Below are positions 23,903-31,760 of a stretch of 32,558 nt of DNA, piece after piece (position 1 is the first letter of the stretch; every line of letters starts with the position of its first letter). A program made the position numbers and the translations under genes. Origin of the DNA: Bacteroidota bacterium. GTDB taxonomy: Bacteria > Bacteroidota > Bacteroidia > Flavobacteriales_F > PHOS-HE28. The stretch spans positions 1 to 32,558 of the forward strand of contig CAUJFM010000204.1 of the NCBI GenBank assembly GCA_963169595.1. Direction: 5' to 3'. The notes below the pieces were generated by a model. The model searched no databases. It saw nothing but the letters and a program-made list of their open reading frames with translations, and was not told where the DNA came from.

Positions 23903-24862
23903 TCAGAATACGATCTTCTGACGGCGCAGGCGGGCACGGTACTTCTTGGCACCCGTGCGGTACTTGTACAACTTGTAATGCACCTGTGCCTTGAAGAACA
24001 GGTAGGCATCGAGGTCCTCGGGGTCCCCGCGCTGCTGACCGATGGCGGTCTGGCCAGGGATAAGCCCCAGGCTGGGATCGGCGAGGAAAACAGCTTCCGG
24101 ACCACGTGCGACGAGCAGGGCCTCCGGGTCGTAGTACACGCCGCTCACATCGTCGATGTAATCCGTGAAGGTCTTGGTGTACTGGATCTCCAGACCCGCG
24201 CTGATGCTCTTGGAGAAGGCCTTGCGCACACCGAAGCCCATGGGGATGCACACCCCCCAGTTATTGTACTCGTCAGCCCCTCCCGGCAGACCCTGTCCTT
24301 CGGTGCCAAGCGGCTTCAAGCGCACCCAGCTGTTGTTGAACTGGGTGCGGGGATCGAAGTAGAACCCGCCGATACCGCCGAACACATACAGGCCCACACG
24401 GGACGATTTCGTGCCTTTCACCCCGCGCAGGTCGTACACGTGGCCGAGCTCCTCGCGGTAGAAATGCAGTTCCACGACCAGCGAGCCCTCGAACACATCG
24501 GACTTGAAGTTGAGGTTGCGGTTCTGCCGGTACGGCTCTGACGTGAGGTTGTCATTACCGGCCAGCACGCCGTAGGTGAACCGCGTGCGCAGGGCGACCT
24601 TTTGTGCCAAGTAGTACCGGAAACCCAGACTGGCGGCCGGTCGCGTCTTGCTCATCTCCAGGTCCCACAGGAAGGGCGACCCGATCTGGTTGCGCCCACC
24701 CAGTTCACCCAGGAAGTTGGAAATGCCGAAACCGAACTCGATCTCCTTGCGGTGGGTCTTCCAATAGCTCGACTGCCGGAAATACTGTGCGGAAAGAGGC
24801 TCCACCGACAACCAGCCCAGAACGAGCAGCAGGATGATGGTGCGAAGCCTGAGCAGATGCAT
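23903..24862 (-). CDS. DUF6089-type outer-membrane beta-barrel protein
   Basis: The 319-aa product from ATG 24862 begins with a signal peptide (MHLLRLRTIILLLVLGWLSV, likely cleaved after LSA at 25 before QYF). The mature part has repeated alternating hydrophobic/aromatic strands and early FGFGISNFLGELGG, ASLGFRYYLAQKVALRTRF, later GGIGGFYFDPRTQFNNSWV and YYDP, a pattern I associate with Bacteroidota DUF6089 barrels, and it ends with the basic KKYRARLRRQKIVF. Function is unknown. GGAGG lies 7 nt before the ATG, a good ribosome site, and TATATTTG lies upstream. An ATG at 24910 would add 16 residues ahead of the signal peptide and was rejected. Confidence 0.82.
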   Translation of the reverse strand: MHLLRLRTIILLLVLGWLSVEPLSAQYFRQSSYWKTHRKEIEFGFGISNFLGELGGRNQIGSPFLWDLEMSKTRPAASLGFRYYLAQKVALRTRFTYGVLAGNDNLTSEPYRQNRNLNFKSDVFEGSLVVELHFYREELGHVYDLRGVKGTKSSRVGLYVFGGIGGFYFDPRTQFNNSWVRLKPLGTEGQGLPGGADEYNNWGVCIPMGFGVRKAFSKSISAGLEIQYTKTFTDYIDDVSGVYYDPEALLVARGPEAVFLADPSLGLIPGQTAIGQQRGDPEDLDAYLFFKAQVHYKLYKYRTGAKKYRARLRRQKIVF

Positions 24863-24883
24863 GGATATACCTCCGGGGGCAGC

Positions 24884-24914
24884 CAAATATAGAAGGTTTC
24901 CGTTCCACACAAGG
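24884..24914 (-). promoter_or_regulatory. promoter of the DUF6089 gene
   Basis: On the minus strand TATATTTG (24891-24884) is an exact -7 box, with TTG 18 nt upstream as -33. The ATG is 21 nt downstream of the box and a GGAGG ribosome site falls between. This closely resembles the tRNA-Gly promoter at 28301-28330. Confidence 0.7.
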
Positions 24915-24997
24915 CCGAAGGACCATCAACCTCGTTCAACCAAGGACGTTGGTCCATCGAATGGTTGCCCCTTGAACGGGATCCGAAGGCCACCGGG

Positions 24998-25534
24998 TTA
25001 CACGATCCGCCCAGTGGCCCACCACAGCACCACGCCCGCACACACCGATACATTGAGCGAATGCTTGCTGCCGTGCTGGGGAATGACCATGCATCCATCA
25101 CAGGCCTGGACGACCGCATCGGAGACCCCCTCGAGCTCATTGCCGAAGACCAGGGCCAGCGGTCTGTCATCCAGCACCACGTCACCGATCGGTAACGCCT
25201 GCACCGTCTGCTCCACCGCCAGCACGCGGTAGCCCTCCGCCTGAAGGCCCCGCACGGCATCGGCAGTGTCCCCGACATGGGACCAAGGCACACTGAGGGT
25301 GGCTCCCAGGGCGGTCTTCTCGATCTCGCGATGCGGAGGTTGCGGGGTGAATCCGCACAACAGGATCCGTGTCACCCCGAAGGCATCCGCCGATCGGAAG
25401 ATGGAGCCCACATTATGCCTGCTGCGCACATCATCGAGGATGACCACGAGGGGGCGGTCCGAACGACCCTGATACGCGTCCGGTGCCACGCGGCCCAGTT
25501 CGTCCATGGAGAGCTTGCGGTCGCTGGCCGGCAT
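24998..25534 (-). CDS. TrmH/SpoU-family RNA 2'-O-methyltransferase
   Basis: SPOUT-class enzyme that methylates a ribose 2'-OH in tRNA or rRNA using S-adenosylmethionine. The 178-aa product has the three SpoU motifs: NVGSIFRSADAFG (41-53), ALVFGNELEGVS (127-138) and IPQHGSKHSLNVSVCAGVVL (151-170); the last two form the trefoil-knot cofactor site. PPHREIEKTALGA is typical of the Bacteroidota subgroup. No N-terminal substrate-binding domain is present. Start ATG 25534 (MPASDRKLSMDELGRV) fits the family; a longer frame to 25666 is not supported. The target RNA cannot be told. It diverges from mutS with a 104-bp shared promoter region. Confidence 0.92.
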   Translation of the reverse strand: MPASDRKLSMDELGRVAPDAYQGRSDRPLVVILDDVRSRHNVGSIFRSADAFGVTRILLCGFTPQPPHREIEKTALGATLSVPWSHVGDTADAVRGLQAEGYRVLAVEQTVQALPIGDVVLDDRPLALVFGNELEGVSDAVVQACDGCMVIPQHGSKHSLNVSVCAGVVLWWATGRIV

Positions 25535-25592
25535 GTTCGGAAGATGTGCAGAACGCGGGTGTGTGGAGGGTCGGCGCCCACAGGGGCCCTCC

Positions 25593-25600
25593 GTACCTTG
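25593..25600 (+). promoter_or_regulatory. candidate -7 box for mutS
   Basis: TACCTTGG lies 38 nt before the mutS ATG and resembles TAnnTTTG with one mismatch. No good -33 box was seen. A GGAG 11 nt before the ATG may serve as a ribosome site. Confidence 0.35.
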
Positions 25601-25607
25601 GCGGCGC

Positions 25608-25635
25608 GCGAAAATAGCGCCTTGGAGCACGCAAA
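25608..25635 (-). promoter_or_regulatory. candidate promoter of the trmH-like gene
   Basis: On the minus strand TTTG (25635-25632), 16 nt, then TATTTTCG (25615-25608), close to TTTG-N17/18-TAnnTTTG. It would give a leader of about 70 nt and overlaps the start region of the divergent mutS. Confidence 0.45.
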
Positions 25636-25638
25636 CCG

Positions 25639-28293
25639 ATGAGCAGACCGGCCGCAGAGACCCCACTGATGCAACAATATGCCCGCATCAAGTCGCAGCA
25701 TCCGGATGCCGTGCTCCTGTTCCGGGTGGGCGACTTCTACGAGACCTTCGGATCGGATGCGATCACCGCCTCCCGGGTGCTGGGCATCACGCTGACCAAG
25801 CGGAACAACGGGGGAAGCAGCGAAATGGAGCTGGCCGGCTTCCCGCACCACGCCCTGGAGACCTATCTGCCCCGCCTGGTCCGCGCCGGCCTGCGCGTGG
25901 CGATATGCGACCAGCTGGAGGACCCCAAGCAGGCCAAGGGCGTGGTGAAACGGGGCATCACCGAGGTGGTCACGCCAGGTGTCTCGTTCAACGACCAGGT
26001 GGTGGAACAGCGCGACAACCATTGGTTGGCTGCGATCACCGGTCAGGGTGGCCGCCATGGACTGGCCCTGCTCGACGTCACCACCGGCGAGTTCATGGTG
26101 GCCGAGGAGGATGCCGAGCAGGTGGCCAAATTGCTGGACAGCCACGCGCCCAAGGAACTGCTCTACCCCCGCGGCAGTCTGGACCCGTTGATCAACGCCT
26201 GCGTGGACCGCTTCCATGCACAGCCGGTGGACGACTGGGCCTTCACGGACGACATCGCGCGAGAACGGCTGCTGCGCCAGTTCTCCACGGTCTCGCTCAA
26301 GGGCTTCGGCATCGAGGAGCTGGCGCTGGGCCAACGCGCCGCCGGTGCGGTGCTCCACTACCTCGGCGAGACCCGCCACGACCGCCTGGCGCACATCACC
26401 CGCATCGCCTGGCTGCGGCCCTCCACGCACCTGGCCCTGGACCGTTTCACCATCCGCAACCTGGAGCTCGTTGTCCCGCTGAACGAAGGCGGTCGCTCGT
26501 TGGTGCAGGCGCTGGACCGGTGCATCTCGCCGATGGGCTCGCGTCTGTTGAAGCGCTGGATCGTGTTCCCGCTGCTCGACCTGGAGGCGATCCACCAACG
26601 ACAGGAGGTGGTGCAGGCCCTGCTCGAGGATGCGGACAGCACGGACCTTCTGGCGGACCAATTGGGCCGTGCGGGCGACCTGGAACGCCTGGCCGGAAAA
26701 GCCGCCGCCGGACGCATCAACCCGCGCGAACTGCTGCAACTGCAACAGGCGCTGGGTGCCGCCCAGGCCGTGAAGGAACGACTGGCCCACGCGGCACCGG
26801 CCCTTGTCAAGGTCGCCACCGACCTGTGCCCGCCCATGGACCTGGCCGGCCGCATCGAGGCCACCATCGAACCCACCACCCCGGTGAACATCCAGAAAGG
26901 CGGCGTGGTGCGGGCGGGCGTGAGCGCCGAGCTCGATGAACTGCGGCACCTCTCGGCCCATGCAAAGGACCTGCTGCTGGGCGTGCAGCAGCGCGAAAGC
27001 GAGCGCACCGGCATCAGCTCGCTGAAGGTGGGCTACAACAACGTGTTCGGATACTACCTCGAAGTGCGCAACACCCACCGTGACAAGGTGCCGGAGGAGT
27101 GGGTGCGCAAACAGACGCTGGTCAATGCCGAGCGCTACATCACCGACGAGCTGAAGACCTTGGAGGAGCGGATCCTCGGCGCAGAGGAGCGCATCCTCGC
27201 GCTGGAGGGCGAGCTCGTGCAGGACCTGATCGAGGCCACCGTTCGGTCCATCGGGCCCGTGCAGGCCACGGCCGCCGCACTGGCCAGCCTGGATGTGCTC
27301 CTGAGCTTCGCCAGCACGGCGCAAGCTCACCACTATTGCCGCCCGCAGATCGACACCGGTCATGCGCTGGACATCCAGGACGGCAGGCATCCGGTGATCG
27401 AGCAGCGCCTGCCGCCCGATGCGCCTTATGTGGCGAACGACCTGCTGCTGGACCCGCAGGACCGGCAGATCACGGTGATCACCGGCCCGAACATGAGCGG
27501 TAAATCGGCGCTGCTGCGGCAGACGGCCTTGATCGTGATCATGGCCCAGACCGGCAGTTATGTGCCGGCCCGGGCCGCGCAATTGGGCTTGGTGGACCGC
27601 GTCTTCACCCGTGTCGGCGCCTCGGACAACCTGGCCTCCGGTGAGAGCACCTTCATGGTGGAGATGAACGAGACCGCGAGCATCCTGAACAATCTGACCG
27701 ACCGCAGCCTGGTGGTGCTGGACGAGATCGGCCGGGGTACGAGCACCTACGACGGGATCTCCATCGCCTGGGCCATTGCCGAATACCTGCACGAGCATCC
27801 CACGCGGCCAAAGACCCTGTTCGCCACTCATTACCACGAGCTGAACGAAATGGCGGCCACCTTCCCCCGCATCCGCAACGCGAACGTGGCCGTGCGCGAA
27901 ACGGACGGCCGCATCCTGTTCCTGCGGAAGCTGGTGCCCGGTGGAAGCGACCGCAGTTTCGGTATCCATGTGGCCCAGTTGGCGGGCATGCCCGACCGCG
28001 TGATCCGGCGGGCCAACACCGTGCTCAGCCATCTGGAACAAAGCCATGCCGGCAACCTCGGCGCCACGCCCGGCACACCTTCCGTCGCCGGTCCATCGGG
28101 GAGCGCTCTGGGCGACCTGGGGCGCGAACTTCAGCTCAGCATCTTCCAGTTGGATGACCCCGCCCTGGAACGGATCCGCGATGAGATCGCCGCGCTGGAC
28201 ATCGACACGCTGACCCCGGTGGAGGCCCTGCTCAAGCTCAACGAGATCAAACGCTTGGTAACCCCGTCCCGGCAACGGATGAAGAAAGTCTGA
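25639..28293 (+). CDS. mutS: DNA mismatch repair protein MutS
   Basis: MutS recognises mismatches and small loops and recruits MutL. The 884-aa product is full length. The mismatch-binding motif is DFYETFG with Phe33 and Glu35; the connector, core, clamp and ATPase domains follow. Walker A is GPNMSGKS (616-623), with Ser where many MutS have Gly or Ala; Walker B is VVLDEIGRGTSTYDG (Asp695, Glu696), and the H-loop is TLFATHYHEL. The C-terminal tail has a short disordered stretch then ELQLSIFQLDDPALERIRDE, a tetramer/clamp-region segment. The frame is continuous, so mismatch repair is probably functional. It is followed by tRNA-Gly. Confidence 0.98.
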   Translation: MSRPAAETPLMQQYARIKSQHPDAVLLFRVGDFYETFGSDAITASRVLGITLTKRNNGGSSEMELAGFPHHALETYLPRLVRAGLRVAICDQLEDPKQAKGVVKRGITEVVTPGVSFNDQVVEQRDNHWLAAITGQGGRHGLALLDVTTGEFMVAEEDAEQVAKLLDSHAPKELLYPRGSLDPLINACVDRFHAQPVDDWAFTDDIARERLLRQFSTVSLKGFGIEELALGQRAAGAVLHYLGETRHDRLAHITRIAWLRPSTHLALDRFTIRNLELVVPLNEGGRSLVQALDRCISPMGSRLLKRWIVFPLLDLEAIHQRQEVVQALLEDADSTDLLADQLGRAGDLERLAGKAAAGRINPRELLQLQQALGAAQAVKERLAHAAPALVKVATDLCPPMDLAGRIEATIEPTTPVNIQKGGVVRAGVSAELDELRHLSAHAKDLLLGVQQRESERTGISSLKVGYNNVFGYYLEVRNTHRDKVPEEWVRKQTLVNAERYITDELKTLEERILGAEERILALEGELVQDLIEATVRSIGPVQATAAALASLDVLLSFASTAQAHHYCRPQIDTGHALDIQDGRHPVIEQRLPPDAPYVANDLLLDPQDRQITVITGPNMSGKSALLRQTALIVIMAQTGSYVPARAAQLGLVDRVFTRVGASDNLASGESTFMVEMNETASILNNLTDRSLVVLDEIGRGTSTYDGISIAWAIAEYLHEHPTRPKTLFATHYHELNEMAATFPRIRNANVAVRETDGRILFLRKLVPGGSDRSFGIHVAQLAGMPDRVIRRANTVLSHLEQSHAGNLGATPGTPSVAGPSGSALGDLGRELQLSIFQLDDPALERIRDEIAALDIDTLTPVEALLKLNEIKRLVTPSRQRMKKV

Positions 28294-28300
28294 AGGAGGT

Positions 28301-28330
28301 TTTGCGAATTGTCCGGCGTGCATATATTTG
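28301..28330 (+). promoter_or_regulatory. tRNA-Gly promoter
   Basis: TTTG (28301-28304), 18 nt, then TATATTTG (28323-28330): a textbook Bacteroidota TTTG/TAnnTTTG pair, and the tRNA begins 10 nt after the -7 box. It is the best promoter in the window. Confidence 0.85.
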
Positions 28331-28340
28331 CGCCCCGAAC

Positions 28341-28413
<73 letters not shown>

Positions 28414-28417
28414 CAGA

Positions 28418-28451
28418 TCGATGCCTCCCTTCCGGGGGGCATCGGTATTTT
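28418..28451 (+). terminator. terminator-like hairpin after tRNA-Gly
   Basis: GATGCCTCCC (28420-28429) pairs with GGGGGGCATC (28434-28443) around TTCC, a 10-bp stem with one G-T pair, extendable by a C-G pair; TATTTTC follows. It should end much of the tRNA-Gly transcript. tRNA-Leu starts about 40 nt later without a clear promoter of its own, so some read-through or a weak start at TATTTTCG (28446-28453) must feed it. Confidence 0.7.
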
Positions 28452-28492
28452 CGGCCGGTCCGTTCGTGCTTGCGCGCTGCGGACCTGTTGAC

Positions 28493-28577
28493 GCCCGGGT
28501 GGTGGAATGGTAGACACGAGGGACTTAAAATCCCTTGGTCCGCAAGGGCCGTGTGGGTTCAAGTCCCACCCCGGGCA
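28493..28577 (+). tRNA. tRNA-Leu (anticodon TAA)
   Basis: An 85-nt class-II tRNA: acceptor GCCCGGG/CCCGGGC, anticodon stem AGGGA/TCCCT with loop CTTAAAA (TAA at 28526-28528), a long variable arm with stem GGTCC/GGGCC, T stem GTGGG/CCCAC with TTCAAGT. The discriminator is A, as required for Leu. No complete CCA is encoded. It reads UUA/UUG codons, which should be rare in this GC-rich genome. Confidence 0.97.
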
Positions 28578-28590
28578 CCCCTGATCCAAC

Positions 28591-28595
28591 GGAGG
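28591..28595 (+). promoter_or_regulatory. Shine-Dalgarno sequence of the GluQ-like gene
   Basis: GGAGG, 5 nt before the GTG start at 28601. A clear Shine-Dalgarno sequence is uncommon in this lineage and supports the GTG start over longer in-frame options that run into tRNA-Leu. Confidence 0.65.
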
Positions 28596-28600
28596 TCCCC

Positions 28601-29404
28601 GTGCTCCGCACCCGCATCGCCCCCACCCCCAGCGGACTGCTCCACGCGGGCAATGCGGTGAACTTCCTGTTGACGGAACACCTGGCGCGCTCCACGGGCC
28701 GTGAACTGCTGCTCCGTATCGATGACCTGGACCAGGAACGCGTGCGGCCGGCCTACGTGCAGGACATCTTCGACCAACTGGAGCAGCTCGGGATCCATTG
28801 GGACCTCGGCCCGCGGAACGCCGAGGACCTGGGGACGACCTGGTCCCAGCGGCATCGCCTTGCGCTGTACCACGGCCTGCTGGAGGAACTCCGGGCCGCA
28901 GGCCAGCTCTTCGCCTGCAACTGCACCCGCACTACCATCGCCCGCTGCCGCTGTGCCGAACTTGGCACCGACCTCGACGCGCCGGATGTGACCTGGCGGC
29001 TGCGGCTGACCGCCCCTTGCCTCGTCGCGTTCAGGACCCCGCACGGAACGGTTTCCACGGACCTGGCCGAACGCATGCCGCCCCCCGTGCTGCGTGCACG
29101 CGATGGCCGACCGGCCTACCAGGTGGCCTCCCTCGCGGATGACCTGTATTTCGGCATCGACCTGGTGGTACGAGGTGAGGACCTCTTCGCCTCCACGGCC
29201 TGCCAGGTGCACATGGCCCATCTGCTCGGACGCAGCGCCTTCGCCGAGGCGTTGTTCGTGCATCACCGGCTGCTGCTCGATGCGCACGGGGCCAAGCTTT
29301 CCAAGTCGGCGGGGGCTGCCGCCTTGGACCGCGATCCTGAGGGGAGCACGGATGTGAAGGCCCTGCGGGAACTGGCCCTGCAACTGGCCAAGGAAGTGGC
29401 CTGA
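28601..29404 (+). CDS. glutamyl-Q-tRNA(Asp)-synthetase-like protein (class I catalytic domain only)
   Basis: The 267-aa product from GTG 28601 is a short relative of glutamyl-tRNA synthetase. It has the HIGH-class motif HAGN (15-18), LRIDDLDQER, a Cys cluster CNCTRTTIARCRC (Cys106, 108, 116, 118) in the place of the GluQ zinc site, VVRGEDLF and the KMSKS-class KLSKS (232-236). The anticodon-binding domain of GltX is absent, as in GluQ, which charges Glu on queuosine of tRNA-Asp rather than on tRNA-Glu. GluQ-type assignment is from length and motifs; a degenerate GltX cannot be excluded. It converges on the lipoprotein gene with a 1-nt gap. Longer in-frame starts overlap tRNA-Leu and were rejected. 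Confidence 0.82.
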   Translation: MLRTRIAPTPSGLLHAGNAVNFLLTEHLARSTGRELLLRIDDLDQERVRPAYVQDIFDQLEQLGIHWDLGPRNAEDLGTTWSQRHRLALYHGLLEELRAAGQLFACNCTRTTIARCRCAELGTDLDAPDVTWRLRLTAPCLVAFRTPHGTVSTDLAERMPPPVLRARDGRPAYQVASLADDLYFGIDLVVRGEDLFASTACQVHMAHLLGRSAFAEALFVHHRLLLDAHGAKLSKSAGAAALDRDPEGSTDVKALRELALQLAKEVA

Positions 29405-29405
29405 C

Positions 29406-30032
29406 CTACACGAAGCCGACGACGGCCGTGACCATGGCCGTCACAATGGCAGCGATCACGGCGATCATCAGCGCCGCGATGGCGAAGCCCTTGCCCCGCT
29501 CCTCGCGCCAGCGGATCTGGCGGATGGAGATCCCCGCAAGCACCAAGGCCACCACCAAGGCAGCGATGACCACGATGGTGCTGGTGGTGAACAGGGCCAG
29601 CGCCACGGCACCGAGCGAGACCGCGAAGGCCGGTACGGCGAGACGGTTCCATCGTTTGTGCGGCATCAGGTCCTCCTGGTCGGTCGATGCGCGCTGGAGC
29701 ACCGGGGACCTGACAACCACGTCAACAGCGACGTCGGGAGCAGGCGCGGCTTCAGCATGCATCGCGGGCTCAGGCTGCACGTGCACACGCGACGACAAGG
29801 GATGACGTTCAGCAGAGGCGTTCATCAACGGTAGACCAGGTGACCGCAGCTCCATGCGGACCATCCGTGGCCTATGCCGCTCCGCATCGAAGGAACTTCT
29901 TCCACCCAGGTCCACGTGCCAACCGGGCCGGTGCTGGCGCTTCTGCAGCCAGCCTTCGGATACACGCCGTGGACCGCTGGCGCAACCCGCGAAGAGCAGC
30001 ACCACGCCCATGATCATCGCCCAGCGGCTCAT
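29406..30032 (-). CDS. lipoprotein with DUF4190-like C-terminal membrane domain
   Basis: A 208-aa protein of unknown function. Residues 1-17 form a lipoprotein signal with lipobox FAGC (Cys17). Residues 23-45 carry a basic motif, GWLQKRQHRPGWHVDLGG, and the middle is Pro/Ala/charge-rich and looks disordered. The C-terminal part (about 131-207) has three hydrophobic segments, LAVPAFAVSLGAVALALF, VVIAALVVALVLAGISI and FAIAALMIAVIAAIVTAM, the middle and last separated by RQIRWREERGKG, the layout of DUF4190-like domains. Its ATG overlaps the ade stop as ATGA, so it is translationally coupled to ade, though a functional link is not implied. Lipid anchor plus membrane helices is unusual. Confidence 0.6.
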   Translation of the reverse strand: MSRWAMIMGVVLLFAGCASGPRRVSEGWLQKRQHRPGWHVDLGGRSSFDAERHRPRMVRMELRSPGLPLMNASAERHPLSSRVHVQPEPAMHAEAAPAPDVAVDVVVRSPVLQRASTDQEDLMPHKRWNRLAVPAFAVSLGAVALALFTTSTIVVIAALVVALVLAGISIRQIRWREERGKGFAIAALMIAVIAAIVTAMVTAVVGFV

Positions 30033-31678
30033 GCCTTGGTCTCGATCAGTTGGAACGCATCGCCATCGAAGAGCCCCCGGTCGCTCATCTTCACGTGCGG
30101 GATCACCAGCAGGGCCATGAAGCTCAAGGTCATGAACGGTGCGCGCAGGTCGCTGCCCAGCTCCTTCGCGCGGCGGTCCAAGGCGGCGTACGCCTCGGCG
30201 ACCTCATAGGCGTCAGCGGTGGTCATGATCCCGGCCACAGGCAGCGGCAGCACCTCGGCCTGTCCCTGCTCCGCCAACGCGACCCCACCGCGGTGTGCGA
30301 TCACCGTGTTCACCGCCGCGCAGAGGTCGGCATCGTTGGTGCCCACGGCCACGATGTTGTGGCTGTCGTGCGCCACACAGCTCGCAATAGCACCACGCTT
30401 CAGCCCGAAGCCACGCACCCAGCCCACGGCCGGCGACGCCTCGGCATAGCGGTTCACCACCACGATCTTCAGGAGATCGCGTTCCACATCGGGGACCAGC
30501 TCCTCGTGATGAAGGCGACCGTGCAGGAAACGCTTGTGGGTGATGAGCTGCCCATCCACCGCCTCGATCACCAGCAATTGATCGTCATGGGCCGGTACCC
30601 TGAGCTGCTGCGCGGAGATCGGCGGGCAGTTGAAGTTGTTCGGTGTGGAAGCCGGGACCGAACGGATCAGGCTGCGTCCATCCTCGGCCACCAACGTGCC
30701 CTTCACCCACGTGCGTCGCACACGGAAGTGCTGGAGGTCGTCGACCAGGATCATGTCCGCGGGATCACCGATGTGGAGCCGACCCACGGGAAGGCCATAG
30801 TGGGCGATCGGGTTCAGACAGGCGGCCTGGAGCACATGGAACACATCCACGCCGGCCGCCACCGCCCGGGCGCACAAGGCGTTGATGTGGCCCAATACAA
30901 GGCCGTCCGGATGCGTATCGTCGCAGCAGAGCATCACCTGGTCCGGATGGCTCACGAGCAGCGGCATGAGCGCCTCCAGGTTGCGTGCGGCACTGCCCTC
31001 GCGGATGCTGATGCGCATGCCGTACTGGAGCTTGTCCAAGGCCTCGTCCAGCGTGAAGCACTCGTGGTCGGTGGTGATCACCGGAGCGCCGTGCCCCGCA
31101 CCGGCGGTGATGTAGCGCTGCGCAGCCTCACCGCGCAAGCCTGGCGCATGGCCATCAATGGGCTTGCCGAGCCGCCGGGCATGGGCCAGCTTGCGCATGA
31201 CCTCCGGATCCCCGTTGATGACGCCCGGGAAATCCATCACCTCGCTGAGGTAAAGGACCTCGGGTCGATCGAGCAGGTGCCCCACCGCATCGGCGTCGAT
31301 GCACGCGCCTGCGGTCTCATGGACCGAGGCTGGCACGCAGCTGGGGGCGCCGAAGAAGAAATGGAAGGGTACCTGGGCCGCGTTGTCGATCATGTACTCC
31401 ACACCGGCCACCCCGAGGACATTGGCGATCTCGTGCGGATCGCTGATGGTGGCCACGGTGCCGTGCGTGACGGCAAGGCGGGCGAACTCGCTGGGCACGA
31501 GCATCGAGCTTTCCACATGCACATGCGCATCGATGAAGCCGGGCAGCAGATAGCCTTCCACCGGGCCGGCCACCTCGCGCACAGCATGCACGCGGCCGGC
31601 CACGATCGCCACCTCCGCAGGCAGGATGCGGCGCGCCTCGATGTCCACCAGGTTGGCGACAACAGTGAACGATGCCAT
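30029..31678 (-). CDS. ade: adenine deaminase
   Basis: Ade converts adenine to hypoxanthine in purine salvage. The ~549-aa product has the amidohydrolase HxH motif in GFIDAHVHVESSML, then DPHEIANVLG, IDGHAPGL, ITTDHECF and CCDDTHPDG (metal-site Asp), and the C-terminal Ade domain with IASCVAHDSHNIVAVGTND and MTLSFMALLVIPHVK. All metal ligands appear intact. ATG 31678 (MASFTVVANLVDIE) is preferred; a TTG at 31687 would add three residues but lies inside the candidate -7 box TACCTTGT (31691-31684). It overlaps the downstream lipoprotein gene by 4 nt. Confidence 0.97.
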   Translation of the reverse strand: MASFTVVANLVDIEARRILPAEVAIVAGRVHAVREVAGPVEGYLLPGFIDAHVHVESSMLVPSEFARLAVTHGTVATISDPHEIANVLGVAGVEYMIDNAAQVPFHFFFGAPSCVPASVHETAGACIDADAVGHLLDRPEVLYLSEVMDFPGVINGDPEVMRKLAHARRLGKPIDGHAPGLRGEAAQRYITAGAGHGAPVITTDHECFTLDEALDKLQYGMRISIREGSAARNLEALMPLLVSHPDQVMLCCDDTHPDGLVLGHINALCARAVAAGVDVFHVLQAACLNPIAHYGLPVGRLHIGDPADMILVDDLQHFRVRRTWVKGTLVAEDGRSLIRSVPASTPNNFNCPPISAQQLRVPAHDDQLLVIEAVDGQLITHKRFLHGRLHHEELVPDVERDLLKIVVVNRYAEASPAVGWVRGFGLKRGAIASCVAHDSHNIVAVGTNDADLCAAVNTVIAHRGGVALAEQGQAEVLPLPVAGIMTTADAYEVAEAYAALDRRAKELGSDLRAPFMTLSFMALLVIPHVKMSDRGLFDGDAFQLIETKA

Positions 31679-31683
31679 CGGCG

Positions 31684-31691
31684 ACAAGGTA
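31684..31691 (-). promoter_or_regulatory. candidate -7 box of ade
   Basis: TACCTTGT on the minus strand is close to TAnnTTTG. The ATG follows 5 nt after it, which would make the ade mRNA nearly leaderless, like the helicase gene. No good -33 was found. Evidence is motif and position only. Confidence 0.4.
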
Positions 31692-31760
31692 GGATGCGCC
31701 TGGGGAAAGCGGGGATGGCCGTGTTCAGCGGCCGAAGGACCAGGACCGTTCCGATCAGGC

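Noticed and set aside
24911..24997. Possible terminator after the trmH-like gene (ACCAA/TTGGT stem)
   Set aside because: Only 5 bp of stem and no T-run on the minus strand; too weak to call.
25372..28323. Minus-strand open frame (983 codons) opposite mutS
   Set aside because: Antisense to full-length MutS and covers the divergent promoter region; composition is typical of an antisense shadow.
28535..28600. Longer N-terminus for the GluQ-like protein starting inside tRNA-Leu
   Set aside because: It would translate tRNA sequence; GTG at 28601 has a Shine-Dalgarno GGAGG and begins right at the catalytic domain.
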